The notes: a model not told the origin generated them from the letters alone. DNA of 20,337 nucleotides from an uncultured Prevotellaceae bacterium (GCA_900557555.1 USTH01000026.1:1-20337); one strand, 5' to 3'. Positions 1-7,973 are shown, counted from the first letter of the stretch. Numbers and translations: made by a program.

Positions 1-1
1 A

Positions 2-1102
2 CTGAGCAACCTGTACCGCCGTGAGTTGGAGTGGATGAGACGCACGCCATCGGCGCGTGGCCACAAGGCGCGCTTTCGGGAAGAGGCGTTCTACAATCTT
101 GAGGAAAAGACAGCGAGGTCGTTTGCGCAGGAAAAGACGCGTCTCGAAGTGAAGAGTTCTTATATAGGCGGAAAGATTTTTGAGATGAACTATATCAGCA
201 AATCTTTCGGTGACAAGGTAATTCTCAAAGACTTCTATTACAACTTCTCGCGTTATGAGAAGATGGGTATCGTGGGTAATAATGGTACGGGCAAGACCAC
301 TTTTCTGAGGATGCTTCTTGGTGAACTTGCTCCCGATTCAGGCAAAGTCTCTATTGGGCAGACGGTGCGCTTTGGCTACTACAGCCAGCAGGGTATGCAG
401 TTCAACACCCAGATGAAAGTTATAGATGCCGTGCGCGACATTGCGGAGTATGTGGATCTCGGAAAGGGGCGCAAGATGAGTGCTTCGCAATTCCTCCAGC
501 AGTTCCTTTTTCCGCCCGCAAGACAAAATGACTACATCTACAAGCTTTCAGGCGGAGAGCGACGCCGACTTTATCTGTGTACGGTGCTTATGCGCAGCCC
601 AAACTTCTTGGTGCTTGATGAGCCTACCAACGACCTTGACATAGTAACCCTGCAGGTGCTTGAGGAGTACTTGCGGCAGTTTGAGGGCTGTGTTATCATT
701 GTCAGCCATGACCGTTATTTTATGGATAAGGTGGTGGATCACATTCTCGTATTCAAGGGTAACGGTGAGGTGAAGGACTTCCCTGGCAACTATACGCAGT
801 ATCGCAGCGAGGTGATGCCAGAGCCGGCAAAGCCGAAAGAAAGGACGGCGACTGTGCCTGTCGCAAAAGTTAGGGAAAAAACGTCAAGACGGAAGATGTC
901 GTTCAAGGAACGCCAGGAATATGCGGCTCTCGAAGCAGATATTGCTGCCCTTGAAGCAGAAAAACAAGAAATCGTGGCTAAGCTCAGCGGTGCGTCAATC
1001 AGTGTGGACGAGATAACGGAACTGTCGAAGCGGTTGCCTGTCGTAGATGCCGTGCTTGACGAAAAATCCATGCGTTGGCTTGAACTCAGCGAACTTGAAT
1101 AG
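2..1102 (+). CDS. uup: ABC-F family ATPase, Uup-like (5' end cut off by window)
   Basis: C-terminal 366 residues of an ABC-F protein; the frame is open to the window edge, so the first ABC domain lies outside. ABC-F proteins have two ATPase domains and no membrane part and act on ribosomes or, for Uup, also on branched DNA intermediates. Visible in order: the inter-domain linker with RRELEWMRRTPSARG, typical of Uup; then the second ABC domain with Walker A GNNGTGKT (visible residues 92-99), Q-loop GYYSQQ, signature LSGGE (182-186), Walker B LVLDEPTNDLD (203-213) and switch histidine VSHD (234-237). The end (about 285-366) is Lys/Glu-rich, predicted coiled coil, matching the Uup C-terminal domain. 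An internal TTG could be read as a start at 26, but the upstream codons continue the linker. It converges on recX. I am confident of ABC-F and fairly confident of the Uup subgroup. Confidence 0.9.
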   Translation: MSNLYRRELEWMRRTPSARGHKARFREEAFYNLEEKTARSFAQEKTRLEVKSSYIGGKIFEMNYISKSFGDKVILKDFYYNFSRYEKMGIVGNNGTGKTTFLRMLLGELAPDSGKVSIGQTVRFGYYSQQGMQFNTQMKVIDAVRDIAEYVDLGKGRKMSASQFLQQFLFPPARQNDYIYKLSGGERRRLYLCTVLMRSPNFLVLDEPTNDLDIVTLQVLEEYLRQFEGCVIIVSHDRYFMDKVVDHILVFKGNGEVKDFPGNYTQYRSEVMPEPAKPKERTATVPVAKVREKTSRRKMSFKERQEYAALEADIAALEAEKQEIVAKLSGASISVDEITELSKRLPVVDAVLDEKSMRWLELSELE

Positions 1103-1132
1103 TCCCAAAACGGCCTAATGACCGATTTGGGA
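1103..1132 (+). terminator. Hairpin directly after the ABC-F stop codon
   Basis: Arms TCCCAAA (1103-1109) and TTTGGGA (1126-1132) are extended inside by CGG/CCG after one A-A mismatch, leaving an 8-base loop. It starts at the base after the TAG stop. The following plus-strand bases are T-rich but contain no uninterrupted T tract, so it is a weak intrinsic terminator candidate, placed between two convergent genes. Confidence 0.5.
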
Positions 1133-1192
1133 TGGTGTTATTGTGACAGTCTTTATTTTTGAATTGTGTGTTGTTGAATGAGCTGAGTCGGT

Positions 1193-1663
1193 TTATGGCT
1201 GTGGCATGTCGTCAATTAGGCGTAGGGCGAGATGGGATTCGAAGCCTCGCGAAACGGCGAAGGCAAGTAGCTTTCGGGTGTGCTTGCTGCGGTCAGACTC
1301 CTGAAGTCCTTGCGATTTGGCAATAAGCAGTTCTTTCAGTGTGGTTTGGTATTCGTCAGGGTCAATGAGTTCTATGGCTTGGGCTACGAGTGACGGTGTT
1401 ATATGCTTCTGGTGCAGGGCTGCAGCAATTTTGTTTTTCCCCCAGCGGTTCAGGCTGAATTTGTCGTGAACAAAGGCTTGTGCATAGCGTTGCTCGTTTA
1501 TAAAGTTCTCGTCAACAAGGCGGTCTGTTATGCTGTCGGCCGCATCTGCGGAAGCACCCAGCAGCATGGCTTTGCGCTTTATTTCTATGGGTGCATATTC
1601 GCATACGGAGCATCGGCAGGACAGTTTCTGGTATATTTCCTGCGTTGAAAGGGGCTTTTTCAT
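1193..1663 (-). CDS. recX: RecX family regulator of RecA
   Basis: A 156-residue protein of the RecX family, which binds RecA filaments and limits recombinase activity. It is all-helical, with the typical features: an N-terminal helix pair, then GASADAADSITDRLVDENFINEQRYAQAFVHDKF with the RecX pattern (hydrophobic-x-x-L-x-x-E-x-x-I/L-x-D/N-x-x-R-Y-A), followed by RWGKNKIAAAL and a C-terminal repeat of the same fold (SRGFESHLALRLID). Length is normal. The start was chosen at the ATG inside the ATGA overlap with the prmC stop, giving MKKPLSTQE; an in-frame ATG three codons upstream (1672) is the alternative. Coupling to prmC implies co-transcription. RecX is often beside recA, but not in this window. 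Confidence 0.88.
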   Translation of the reverse strand: MKKPLSTQEIYQKLSCRCSVCEYAPIEIKRKAMLLGASADAADSITDRLVDENFINEQRYAQAFVHDKFSLNRWGKNKIAAALHQKHITPSLVAQAIELIDPDEYQTTLKELLIAKSQGLQESDRSKHTRKLLAFAVSRGFESHLALRLIDDMPQP

Positions 1664-2499
1664 TTTTTGCATATAATGAACCGTGGTTTGCCAAATGAGT
1701 CGTGTATGGTGGTCACCTCCGTGTAATTGTGGCTTTCAAGGAGTGCCGCTGTTTCTTTTGATAGCATATGGTTGATTTCTACAAGCAGATAGCCGTCTGT
1801 GTGAAGAGCCTGTTTCCCCCATGTTGCGAGTGCATCGTAGAATACAAGCGGATTATTGTCGTCAACGAAGAGTGCCAACTGTGGTTCGTGTTCAAGCACG
1901 TTAGGATCTATGCTGCCTTTCTCCTTACACATGACATAGGGTGGGTTGCTTGTTATCATGTTGTAGCGTGTGGGTGGATAATTGCCTGCCAATAGGTCAA
2001 GCTGGCAGAATGTTACTTCAGTGTCGTTGTATTCTGCGTTGAAATGGGCAATTCTGAGTGCTTCGGCTGAGATGTCGCATGCGTGGACGTCCCAGCACGG
2101 TCTTAGGTGCTTGATGGCTATGGCGATGCAGCCGCTTCCTGTGCAGGCGTCCATGATGCTGACTGTGTCTTCGGCATCAAATACGTTGGTGGCAATCTCT
2201 ACAAGCTGTTCGGTTTCGGGTCTGGGAATGAGTACCGAGGGGGTTACTGTAATCGGAAGGTCGCAGAAGTCCGTCTTGCCTGTGATGTATTGTATCGGCT
2301 CGTGGTGCATAAGACGAACGATGACTTGCGTCAGGGCTTGTTTCTGTTCTGCCGTCAAGTAGCGTTCGATGCCAGCCAGTACTTTGGTGAGTGACATGTG
2401 CAGTATGTCCTCTATGATGATTCTTGCGAGAGCTTCGGCTTCGCGCTTATCATAGAGTGTGTTCAGTTTTGAGCAGATGTTGGTGTAAAGATTGTTCAC
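1660..2499 (-). CDS. prmC: Peptide chain release factor N5-glutamine methyltransferase
   Basis: 279 residues, the normal length for PrmC (formerly HemK). PrmC methylates the glutamine of the GGQ motif of release factors RF1 and RF2 using S-adenosylmethionine, raising termination efficiency. The N-terminal helical substrate-binding domain spans about 1-80. The family signature IPRPETE is at 91-97, the SAM-binding loop DACTGSGCIAIA at 117-128, the acidic ribose contact CDIS at 141-144, and the catalytic NPPY at 185-188, which binds the target glutamine. The start at 2499 gives a full N-terminal domain. recX follows in a four-base ATGA overlap. A gyrB terminator separates it from gyrB upstream, yet the 59 bases between that hairpin and the start show no TAnnTTTG element, so read-through from gyrB remains possible. 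Confidence 0.95.
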   Translation of the reverse strand: MNNLYTNICSKLNTLYDKREAEALARIIIEDILHMSLTKVLAGIERYLTAEQKQALTQVIVRLMHHEPIQYITGKTDFCDLPITVTPSVLIPRPETEQLVEIATNVFDAEDTVSIMDACTGSGCIAIAIKHLRPCWDVHACDISAEALRIAHFNAEYNDTEVTFCQLDLLAGNYPPTRYNMITSNPPYVMCKEKGSIDPNVLEHEPQLALFVDDNNPLVFYDALATWGKQALHTDGYLLVEINHMLSKETAALLESHNYTEVTTIHDSFGKPRFIICKK

Positions 2500-2550
2500 G
2501 GCAGGCGGTTGGGCTTGTGTTACTGTTTGTGTCTGTAATGTGGTGGTCTT

Positions 2551-2597
2551 AAAAAAAACCGCAAGAAAGTCCGTTTGCCTTTCTTGCGGCTTTTTTG
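2551..2597 (-). terminator. Intrinsic terminator after gyrB
   Basis: Perfect 11-bp stem CCGCAAGAAAG (2559-2569) / CTTTCTTGCGG (2579-2589) with a 9-base loop. On the minus strand it is followed by eight T (2558-2551) and preceded by an A-rich run, so it would also work on the plus strand. It lies about 40 bases after the gyrB stop and is one of the clearest terminators in the window. Confidence 0.9.
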
Positions 2598-2605
2598 CTG
2601 ATGTA

Positions 2606-2621
2606 GATTTAAATTTAAATC
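2606..2621. repeat. 16-bp perfect AT-rich palindrome
   Basis: GATTTAAATTTAAATC equals its own reverse complement. It sits between the gyrB stop (2631) and the gyrB terminator stem. Its function is not known; it may be a chance AT-rich sequence or a protein-binding site. Confidence 0.6.
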
Positions 2622-2630
2622 AGTATTGCC

Positions 2631-4595
2631 TTATGCGTCGATGTTAGCGTTGTTTGCATTTCTCTCGATGAAATCGCGACGTTGCTCGACATCATCGCCC
2701 ATTAGCATTGAGAAAGTGTGGTCTGCCTCTGCCGCATTTTCGAGTGTGACTCGTTTGAGCAGTCGGTTTGCGGGGTTCATGGTTGTCTCCCAAAGTTGCT
2801 CTTTGTTCATCTCACCAAGACCTTTGTAGCGTTGTGTTGTTACGCCTTTTTCAGAACCGTGGTTGTATTTGCGCATAAACTCCATGCGCTGATTGTCGTT
2901 GTAGCAGTATTCTTCTGTCTGGCCTATTTTGCAGCGGTAGAGTGGCGGTGTGGCCAGATATACATAACCCTGTTCAATAAGGGCGGGCATATAGCGGAAG
3001 AAGAGTGTAAGTATCAAGGTGTTGATGTGGCGTCCATCGACATCGGCATCGGTCATGAGAATTACCTTGTGGTAACGGAGTTTGTCGAGGTTGACAGCTT
3101 TGCTGTCTTCGGCGTCAACTCCGAAGCGTACTCCGAGTGCCTGAATGATGTTGTTGACCTCTTCGCTCTCAAAAGCCTTGTGCCATTGTTGGCGTTCGAC
3201 GTTGAGGATTTTTCCTCTCAATGGTAGGATTGCCTGAAACTGGCGTGAACGCCCCTGCTTAGCACTGCCGCCTGCCGAGTCTCCCTCGACAAGGAAGATT
3301 TCGCTCTCTGCAGGGTCTTTGCTTGAGCAGTCGGCAAGTTTGCCTGGCAGTCCTCCGCCCGACATAGGATTTTTGCGTTGCACGGTTTCGCGTGCCTTGC
3401 GTGCAGCAATACGTGCAGTGGCAGCAAGTATTACTTTGTCTACAATTATCTTTGCCTCCTTGGGATGTTCTTCAAGGTAGTTGGTGAGGGCTTCGCCTAC
3501 GGCTTGGTTGACGGCGCCCATCACTTCGGAGTTGCCGAGCTTTGTCTTAGTTTGTCCTTCAAACTGCGGTTCTGCAACCTTGATGCTGATTACGGCAGTA
3601 AGACCTTCGCGGAAGTCTTCACCGGAAATCTCTATTTTGGCCTTCTCTATCTGCTTGGCGGCAGTTTCCTCTGCATATTTCTTTAGTACGCGAGTCAGTG
3701 CCGAGCGGAAACCTGCCAAGTGAGTACCGCCTTCAATGGTGTTAATGTTGTTGACGTAGCTGTGTAGGTTTTCGCTGAACCCTGTGTTGTATAGAAAAGC
3801 GATCTCAATGGGTATGCCTTCCTTTTCGGTTTTGATGTAGATGACATCTGGTATTAGCGGCGTACGCATGGAGTCTTGATAGCGCACGAATTCGCGCAGT
3901 CCCTGCTCGCTGTAGAATGTTTCGCTTCTGGGATTACCGTTTTCGTCCTTGTCGCGCAAATCGGTGAGCTTGATTGTCAGGCCTGCGTTAAGAAAGGCGA
4001 GTTCTCGCATGCGGTCGGCCAGAATGTCGTATTTGTACTCTGTGGTAATGAAGATTGAACCGTCGGGCCAAAACTGCTGACGTGTGCCTCTCAGTTTGGT
4101 TTCCCCTATTACCTTGACTGGGTAGAGGGGATGTCCGTAAGAGTATTCCTGCTGGTAGATTTTGCCGTCGCGGAATACTTGCGAGAGCATGTGAGTTGAG
4201 AGTGCATTGACACAGCTGACACCTACTCCGTGCAGACCTCCGCTGACTTTGTAGCTACCTTTGTCGAACTTGCCTCCCGCATGAAGCACAGTCATGACGA
4301 CCTGAAGGGCGCTGACGCCTTCCTTCTCGTGAATGTCTACAGGTATGCCGCGGCCGTTGTCTTGAACGGTGATGGAGTTGTCTTCTCCAATGGTTACCTC
4401 TATATGGGTGCAGTACCCAGCGAGGGCTTCGTCTATTGAGTTGTCAACGGTTTCGTAAACAAGATGATGCAGACCTTTTTCGCTTATGTCGCCTATGTAC
4501 ATCGCTGGGCGTTTGCGGACGGCTTCGAGTCCTTCAAGCACTTGGATGTTGGATGCGGAATAGTTTTTCGTTCCTTCTTTTATATCTTCTGCCAT
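2631..4595 (-). CDS. gyrB: DNA gyrase subunit B
   Basis: 654 residues, the usual length for Bacteroidales GyrB, which lacks the extra insert of the E. coli protein. GyrB is the ATPase and TOPRIM subunit of gyrase (A2B2), which introduces negative supercoils. Visible: the GHKL ATPase fold with YETVDNSIDEA (48-58), QDNGRGIP (78-85) and SGGLHGVGVSCVNAL (118-132); the transducer with the QTK loop (348-350); TOPRIM with EGDSAG (437-442) and the metal-binding DADVDG (516-521); and the C-terminal RYKGLGEM (589-596). The GyrB rather than ParE call rests on overall resemblance and the absence of a neighbouring parC; gyrA is not nearby either. The start at 4595 gives the normal N-terminus. It appears to be a single-gene unit with its own promoter and terminator. 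Confidence 0.95.
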   Translation of the reverse strand: MAEDIKEGTKNYSASNIQVLEGLEAVRKRPAMYIGDISEKGLHHLVYETVDNSIDEALAGYCTHIEVTIGEDNSITVQDNGRGIPVDIHEKEGVSALQVVMTVLHAGGKFDKGSYKVSGGLHGVGVSCVNALSTHMLSQVFRDGKIYQQEYSYGHPLYPVKVIGETKLRGTRQQFWPDGSIFITTEYKYDILADRMRELAFLNAGLTIKLTDLRDKDENGNPRSETFYSEQGLREFVRYQDSMRTPLIPDVIYIKTEKEGIPIEIAFLYNTGFSENLHSYVNNINTIEGGTHLAGFRSALTRVLKKYAEETAAKQIEKAKIEISGEDFREGLTAVISIKVAEPQFEGQTKTKLGNSEVMGAVNQAVGEALTNYLEEHPKEAKIIVDKVILAATARIAARKARETVQRKNPMSGGGLPGKLADCSSKDPAESEIFLVEGDSAGGSAKQGRSRQFQAILPLRGKILNVERQQWHKAFESEEVNNIIQALGVRFGVDAEDSKAVNLDKLRYHKVILMTDADVDGRHINTLILTLFFRYMPALIEQGYVYLATPPLYRCKIGQTEEYCYNDNQRMEFMRKYNHGSEKGVTTQRYKGLGEMNKEQLWETTMNPANRLLKRVTLENAAEADHTFSMLMGDDVEQRRDFIERNANNANIDA

Positions 4596-4623
4596 GAGTT
4601 TGGATTAGTTGTGTATATCTGTA

Positions 4624-4651
4624 CAAAGTTACTAATAATAATTGGAACAAA
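4624..4651 (-). promoter_or_regulatory. Candidate gyrB promoter
   Basis: On the minus strand TAACTTTG (4631-4624) matches the Bacteroidetes -7 consensus TAnnTTTG, and TTTG (4651-4648) lies 16 bases upstream. The spacing is shorter than the usual 19, so it may be weak or regulated. It lies between the korB terminator and gyrB, where a promoter is needed. The -7 element ends 28 bases before the start codon. Confidence 0.45.
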
Positions 4652-4691
4652 GGGGTGTTGTGGGGCAGAAAAATGGCTTTTTTATACAAGA

Positions 4692-4741
4692 AAACCCCTT
4701 GTTTGCATTAGGTGTTTGTTTTTGTTGCAAACAAGGGGTTT
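4692..4741 (-). terminator. Long stem-loop after korB
   Basis: A perfect 16-bp inverted repeat, AAACCCCTTGTTTGCA (4692-4707) and TGCAAACAAGGGGTTT (4726-4741), with an 18-base loop. On the minus strand the stem ends in TTT followed by TCTTG, then more T-rich sequence. It lies 55 bases after the korB stop and before the gyrB promoter, the expected place for the korAB terminator. Confidence 0.75.
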
Positions 4742-4753
4742 GATAAAATGTTA

Positions 4754-4769
4754 CGGTGCTTGTGCACCG
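4754..4769. other. Small GC-rich hairpin between korB and its terminator
   Basis: CGGTGC (4754-4759) and GCACCG (4764-4769) form a 6-bp stem with a TTGT loop (ACAA on the minus strand). It lies 27 bases downstream of the korB stop and has no T tract. It could help stabilise the mRNA 3' end; this is inference. Confidence 0.45.
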
Positions 4770-4796
4770 CAGTTTGAGTGCCAGTTGTTAGGGCTG

Positions 4797-5798
4797 TTAT
4801 TCTATTGTCCAGATGTCGTTTGTTTCGAGCAGTTCTGCAAATGTGTGATATTTTTTCTGTTGCTTAACCTCTTCTATCTGCTGTGTGACACCATCATCGT
4901 AGGTAGGTGCTTCGACATCGCGTATAACGCCCAAGGCGATAGGAAAGTCTGGTCCTTCCATCATGGCCAGTTTGAGCTGCAAGGTGTTGTCTGGGCAGTG
5001 TGCATCGTGAACCAAGAGGTCTTTCTCGCTTATGCCGTTTTCGCCTATTTTTACTACCTTGATGCCAAATCCTTCCTGCATGAGTCCGTATTCGTTTTCT
5101 GCTCCGAATATCATGGGTTTGCCGTGTTCAAGATATATGGCGTTTTTAGCTCGTCCTTCTTTTGAGTAGACGCTGTCGTGTGTGCCGTTGTTGAAAATAA
5201 CGCAGTTCTGCAGTATTTCGCATACGGAGGTTCCTTTGTGGCTGTGCGCCGCTTTAAGGACACTGATGGTGCCAGGCGCATCTGTGGCAACGGCACGTGC
5301 AAAGAAGTTGCCCCGTGCGCCAAAGCACAGTTCGGCAGGGCGGAAAGGGTCTTCCACTGTGCCGTAGGGGCTTGACTTGCTGACGAACCCTCGTGGCGAA
5401 GTTGGTGAATACTGCCCTTTGGTGAGACCGTAGATGCGGTTGTTGAGCAATATCATGTTTAGATTTATGTTGCGGCGGTTAGCGTGGATAAAGTGATTAC
5501 CTCCGATGGCAAGCCCGTCACCGTCTCCGCTTATCTGCCATACTTCAAGGTTGGGGTTTGCCACTTTGCACCCTGTTGCGATGGCAGCGGCGCGTCCGTG
5601 TATGGTGTTCATGCCGTAAGTTGCCATGTAGTGCGGCAAGCGGCTGGAGCAACCTATGCCTGAAATGACTGCGTTGTCGCATGGTTTTACACCTATTTCC
5701 GCCAGTGCTTTGTGGAAAGAGGCAAGGAAGAAGTGGTCGCCGCATCCGGGGCACCATCTGGGCTGTCCTTTTTTAAAATCTGATGCTGTATATTCCAT
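4797..5798 (-). CDS. korB: 2-oxoacid (2-oxoglutarate) ferredoxin oxidoreductase, beta subunit
   Basis: 333 residues. With KorA it catalyses the CoA-dependent oxidative decarboxylation of a 2-oxoacid, most likely 2-oxoglutarate to succinyl-CoA or the reverse, passing electrons to ferredoxin in the cytoplasm. It carries the thiamine pyrophosphate and a [4Fe-4S] cluster: CPGCG at 16-20 and GIGCSS at 47-52 supply cysteines, with a further conserved cysteine near 195 (SVCEIL). The TPP/Mg motif is GDGDGLAIGGNH (91-102) continuing to ILLNNRIYGLTKGQ (116-129). Substrate choice (2-oxoglutarate, pyruvate or branched 2-oxoacids) cannot be settled from sequence alone, but the fused-gamma KorA partner fits the 2-oxoglutarate group. 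It lies 32 bases after korA with no promoter motif between. Confidence 0.9.
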   Translation of the reverse strand: MEYTASDFKKGQPRWCPGCGDHFFLASFHKALAEIGVKPCDNAVISGIGCSSRLPHYMATYGMNTIHGRAAAIATGCKVANPNLEVWQISGDGDGLAIGGNHFIHANRRNINLNMILLNNRIYGLTKGQYSPTSPRGFVSKSSPYGTVEDPFRPAELCFGARGNFFARAVATDAPGTISVLKAAHSHKGTSVCEILQNCVIFNNGTHDSVYSKEGRAKNAIYLEHGKPMIFGAENEYGLMQEGFGIKVVKIGENGISEKDLLVHDAHCPDNTLQLKLAMMEGPDFPIALGVIRDVEAPTYDDGVTQQIEEVKQQKKYHTFAELLETNDIWTIE

Positions 5799-5830
5799 GA
5801 TCTGTATACTCTTTGTTTGGTGTGAGGGGG

Positions 5831-7678
5831 TTATTTGTTGATGATGTCGTTGAATGCGGTGACAAGTTCGTTGACTACGAATGGTTGTCCTTTTACTTCG
5901 TTGTATTGGTATGGAACGAAGTTGTCTATCTTCATTCTAAGGAATGCAGCGAATTGTCCCATGTTTTGCTCTGCCACTACAACCTTGGGGTATTTTTTTA
6001 GAACCGCAGTTGTATTGGCGGGCAATGGGTTGATATATTTGAAGTGGGCAAGAGCTACTTTTTTGCCGCTGGCTCGCATAATGTCCATAGCTGCATGCAG
6101 ATGTCCGTAGGTGCCGCCGAACCCTACTATGAGCAGGTCGGCACTATTCTCATCGCCAAGAACTTCCACATCGGGGACGGCTATTCTGTCAATCTTTTCT
6201 TGTCTCAGATGTGTCATGAGGTTGTGGTTCTCCGGGTCGGTTGATATCGCTCCGGTCTGGTTGTCCTTTTCAAGACCTCCGAGAATGTGTTCGAAGCCTT
6301 CTCGTCCTGGTATTGCCCAATAGCGGCTGCCTGCATCATTGCGCATGTAGGGAGTCCACGAACCCTTTAGTTCTTCTGGCACGAAAGGCGGCCTGATGGC
6401 AGGATAGGTGTTGAGGTCGGGCAGTCTGAACGCTCCGCTTCCGTTTGCAATGTATGCGTCTGTCATGAGAACAACAGGAGTCATGTGTTCGAGGGCAATT
6501 CGGCATGCGTTGTAAGCTGCGTCAAAGCAGTCGGCCGGAGAGGTGGCTGCAATGACTGGCATGGGGCTTTCGCCGTTGCGTCCGAAGAGTGCTTGGAGCA
6601 GGTCGGTTTGTTCTGACTTGGTGGGCAGTCCTGTTGCTGGCCCACCGCGCTGTACGTCAATGACTACGAGTGGCAGCTCCATGATAACAGCGAGGTTCAT
6701 GGCTTCTGACTTTAGGCAGATGCCGGGTCCCGATGTGGATGTCACGGCCATTGCTCCCGCAAATGAGGCTCCGATGGCAGATGCGCAGCCTGCAATCTCG
6801 TCTTCGCATTGCACTGTTGTCACACCGAGTGACTTGTGCTTTGACAGTTCGTGTAGAATGTCGGTTGCTGGGGTGATGGGGTAGGAGCCGAGGTATAGTT
6901 TGAGTCCGGCTTTTTCGGCCGCAGCAATAAGGCCGTAAGCTGTGGCTTTGTTGCCTGTGATGTCCATGTAGCGTCCGGGCACTTTGCTCTTTGTTTCTAT
7001 GCGATAGGTGTTAAGAGCTGTGCTGTGGGTGTTGTGGCCGTAGTCGTAGCCCGACTGTATAACCTTTATGTTGGCTTCAGCGAGAGCAGGTTTTTTGCTG
7101 AATTTCTCTCTTAGAAAATTGAATGCTATGTTGAGGTCGCGATCAAAGAGCCAGCATACAAGTCCAAGCGCGAACATGTTGCGGCACTTCAGAATGGCTT
7201 TGTTGTCCATGCCTGAATCTGCCAAGGTGTCCTTGACCATTTGGGTGAGCGAACAGCAGATGACGCGGTCGGGATCAATATTCATTTCCTCAAGATAGTT
7301 GTCGGTCTGGAAAGCGGCCTTCTTGAGGTCACTTGCTTGAAACGAATCGGTATCGATAATAATTGTTGCGTTAGGTTTGGTATGCTTGTATTGGGTCTTT
7401 AGGGCGGCTGCATTCATGGCTACCAATACGTCGCATTTGTCTCCTGGAGTGTAAACTTGTTCGGCACCCACGTGCACTTGGAAACCGCTCACGCCTGTAA
7501 GACTGCCTTGCGGTGCACGTATGTCGGCAGGGTAATTTGGGAAAGTGCTGATGCTATTTCCGACGGTTGCCGAGATGGTGGAGAAAATGTTTCCGGCTAA
7601 TTGCATTCCGTCGCCGGAATCTCCTGCAAAGAGTACTACTACGTCTTTGATGTGTTCTATTTTCAAGCCTTCGCTCAT
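5831..7678 (-). CDS. korA: 2-oxoacid (2-oxoglutarate) ferredoxin oxidoreductase, fused gamma-alpha subunit
   Basis: 615 residues, a natural fusion. Residues about 10-195 are the gamma domain (FAGDSGDGMQLAGNIF at 17-32; GSLTGVSGFQVHVG). Residues about 240-615 are the alpha domain with YPITPATD (266-273), the QCEDEIA segment, TSTSGPGICLKSEAM (313-327) and QRGGPATGLPTKSEQTDL (343-360), which shape the substrate and CoA site. It pairs with KorB directly downstream. No delta (two-[4Fe-4S] ferredoxin) subunit is encoded next to them, so electrons would pass from the KorB cluster to a free ferredoxin, as in other two-subunit KorAB enzymes. In anaerobic Bacteroidales this enzyme is thought to make 2-oxoglutarate by reductive carboxylation in a branched TCA pathway; that is family knowledge. 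Confidence 0.9.
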   Translation of the reverse strand: MSEGLKIEHIKDVVVLFAGDSGDGMQLAGNIFSTISATVGNSISTFPNYPADIRAPQGSLTGVSGFQVHVGAEQVYTPGDKCDVLVAMNAAALKTQYKHTKPNATIIIDTDSFQASDLKKAAFQTDNYLEEMNIDPDRVICCSLTQMVKDTLADSGMDNKAILKCRNMFALGLVCWLFDRDLNIAFNFLREKFSKKPALAEANIKVIQSGYDYGHNTHSTALNTYRIETKSKVPGRYMDITGNKATAYGLIAAAEKAGLKLYLGSYPITPATDILHELSKHKSLGVTTVQCEDEIAGCASAIGASFAGAMAVTSTSGPGICLKSEAMNLAVIMELPLVVIDVQRGGPATGLPTKSEQTDLLQALFGRNGESPMPVIAATSPADCFDAAYNACRIALEHMTPVVLMTDAYIANGSGAFRLPDLNTYPAIRPPFVPEELKGSWTPYMRNDAGSRYWAIPGREGFEHILGGLEKDNQTGAISTDPENHNLMTHLRQEKIDRIAVPDVEVLGDENSADLLIVGFGGTYGHLHAAMDIMRASGKKVALAHFKYINPLPANTTAVLKKYPKVVVAEQNMGQFAAFLRMKIDNFVPYQYNEVKGQPFVVNELVTAFNDIINK

Positions 7679-7805
7679 GTCTGATAAAAGTTGGTTGTGT
7701 TAATGTGTTGTTTAAGGTGTTAGCAGGTCGCTTGCCCGAAAAATGCTTTGTGCAGGGCGGAAGTGTCATGTACGTCATTCGGTCAAGTAAACCGCAATAT
7801 GCATG

Positions 7806-7813
7806 CAAAGGTA
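7806..7813 (-). promoter_or_regulatory. Candidate korA promoter -7 element
   Basis: TACCTTTG on the minus strand is identical to the -7 element of the tRNA-Glu/rpsT promoter and is followed by GCA. No TTTG is found near the expected 19-base distance upstream, so only the -7 half is supported. If used, the korA mRNA would have a leader of roughly 120 bases. Confidence 0.4.
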
Positions 7814-7940
7814 CTTATTTGTTGTGAAGAAAGTGTGTGCTTGGCGTTTGTTTTTTGATGGCAGAGATAAAAAATGCATGCTAACCGTGTGTTTTCAATG
7901 TGAGTTTGTTCTTGTCGGGGCCAAATTGAAAACGGGGAAT

Positions 7941-7973
7941 ACAAAAAAATGGACAACTTTCCCAAGTTGCCCA
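7941..7973 (-). terminator. Intrinsic terminator of the tRNA-Glu/rpsT unit
   Basis: On the minus strand TGGGCAACTT (7973-7964) pairs with AAGTTGTCCA (7959-7950) over 10 bp, with one G-T wobble, closed by a GGGA (GNRA-type) tetraloop and followed at once by seven T (7948-7942). It starts 39 bases after the rpsT stop. Confidence 0.9.

Noticed and set aside
26..40. TTG at 26 as a true start of the ABC-F gene
   Set aside because: Codons before it read LSNLYRRE, which continues the Uup linker, and a lone second ABC domain is not expected.
2718..3227. A 169-codon plus-strand open frame inside gyrB
   Set aside because: It is fully antisense to conserved TOPRIM coding sequence and has no recognisable protein features.
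4464..5165. A 233-codon open frame on the plus strand across the gyrB start, the intergenic region and the korB end
   Set aside because: It runs opposite two certain genes, crosses both the korB terminator and the gyrB promoter, and its translation is rich in Phe, Cys, Tyr and Val without any domain, as expected for an antisense shadow.
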